Assembly: GCA_014382645.1 (NCBI GenBank)
Contig: JACNJI010000191.1
Location: 1 to 6,912, forward strand
Direction of reading: 5' to 3'
Length of the DNA stretch: 6,912 nucleotides
Source of the DNA: Verrucomicrobiota bacterium
GTDB taxonomy: Bacteria > Verrucomicrobiota > Verrucomicrobiia > Opitutales > Seribacteraceae
Shown: positions 6,566-6,912 of the stretch, piece by piece
Position numbering within the stretch: the first letter of the stretch is position 1
Layout of the letters: each line of letters begins with the position of its first letter
Made by a program: the position numbers and the translations under genes
Notes under the pieces: generated by a model
What the model saw: the letters and a program-made list of their open reading frames with translations, nothing else
What the model was told of the DNA's origin: nothing
Databases searched by the model: none

Positions 6566-6589
6566 AAAAATCGACCGCATTAGGCGGTC
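6566..6589 (-). terminator. Short hairpin with U-tract, proximal of the tandem pair
   Basis: GACCGC (6573-6578) and GCGGTC (6584-6589) form a perfect 6-bp stem with a 5-nt loop. On the minus strand the stem is followed by GA and then five T (complement of 6566-6570). It begins 16 bp after the stop of the upstream P-II gene and directly precedes the stronger terminator, so the two look like a tandem pair. The short stem makes it weaker on its own. Confidence 0.6.
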
Positions 6590-6605
6590 AAGGATAACAT
6601 TCCGC

Positions 6606-6912
<307 letters not shown>

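Overview
The window looks like an ordinary bacterial chromosome of moderate base composition, densely packed with genes. It shows no complete mobile element, no RNA gene and no CRISPR array. Three features point tentatively to a Verrucomicrobiota-like or other PVC-group bacterium. The first is a von Willebrand A (vWA) protein of the style common in Planctomycetes and Verrucomicrobia. The second is a ScsB/DsbD-type protein. The third is an Amt transporter with a signal peptide beside P-II genes. This placement is an inference from protein flavour, and no marker gene settles it.

Left part (1-1677): rRNA modification. The window opens inside the 3' end of an RsmE-family (SPOUT) methyltransferase gene on the plus strand. 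Next is rsmD (16S rRNA m2G966 methyltransferase) on the minus strand, convergent and only 4 bp away. A divergent intergenic region with a short tandem repeat follows, and then a second, complete rsmE on the plus strand. Two different RsmE-family genes therefore flank rsmD.

Middle part (1704-4568): this is probably one plus-strand transcription unit with rsmE, because the gaps are 26 bp and about 15 bp. The first gene encodes an unusual membrane protein. It has an IS3 OrfA-like helix-turn-helix at the N terminus, one transmembrane helix, a Ser/Thr/Pro-rich linker and a degenerate vWA domain. The second gene encodes a DsbD/ScsB-like thiol-disulfide protein whose parts are in an unexpected order: the thioredoxin domain and its two preceding membrane helices come first, and the CcdA-like membrane core comes last. 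These two proteins are the most novel content of the window. The extracytoplasmic part of the vWA protein has exactly two cysteines, so a redox link with its neighbour is conceivable.

Right part (4580-6912): nitrogen sensing and uptake, all on the minus strand. In transcription order there is a P-II gene (cut by the window edge), two tandem hairpins with U-tracts that look like intrinsic terminators, an amt leader with two palindromes, the ammonium transporter gene amt with a strong Shine-Dalgarno sequence, and a second P-II gene 30 bp after it. The two P-II proteins are about 80% identical by hand count and both keep the uridylylatable Tyr51. P-II proteins of the GlnK type gate Amt and report 2-oxoglutarate, ATP and ADP status. 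The terminators suggest that the first P-II gene is expressed separately from the amt-P-II pair.
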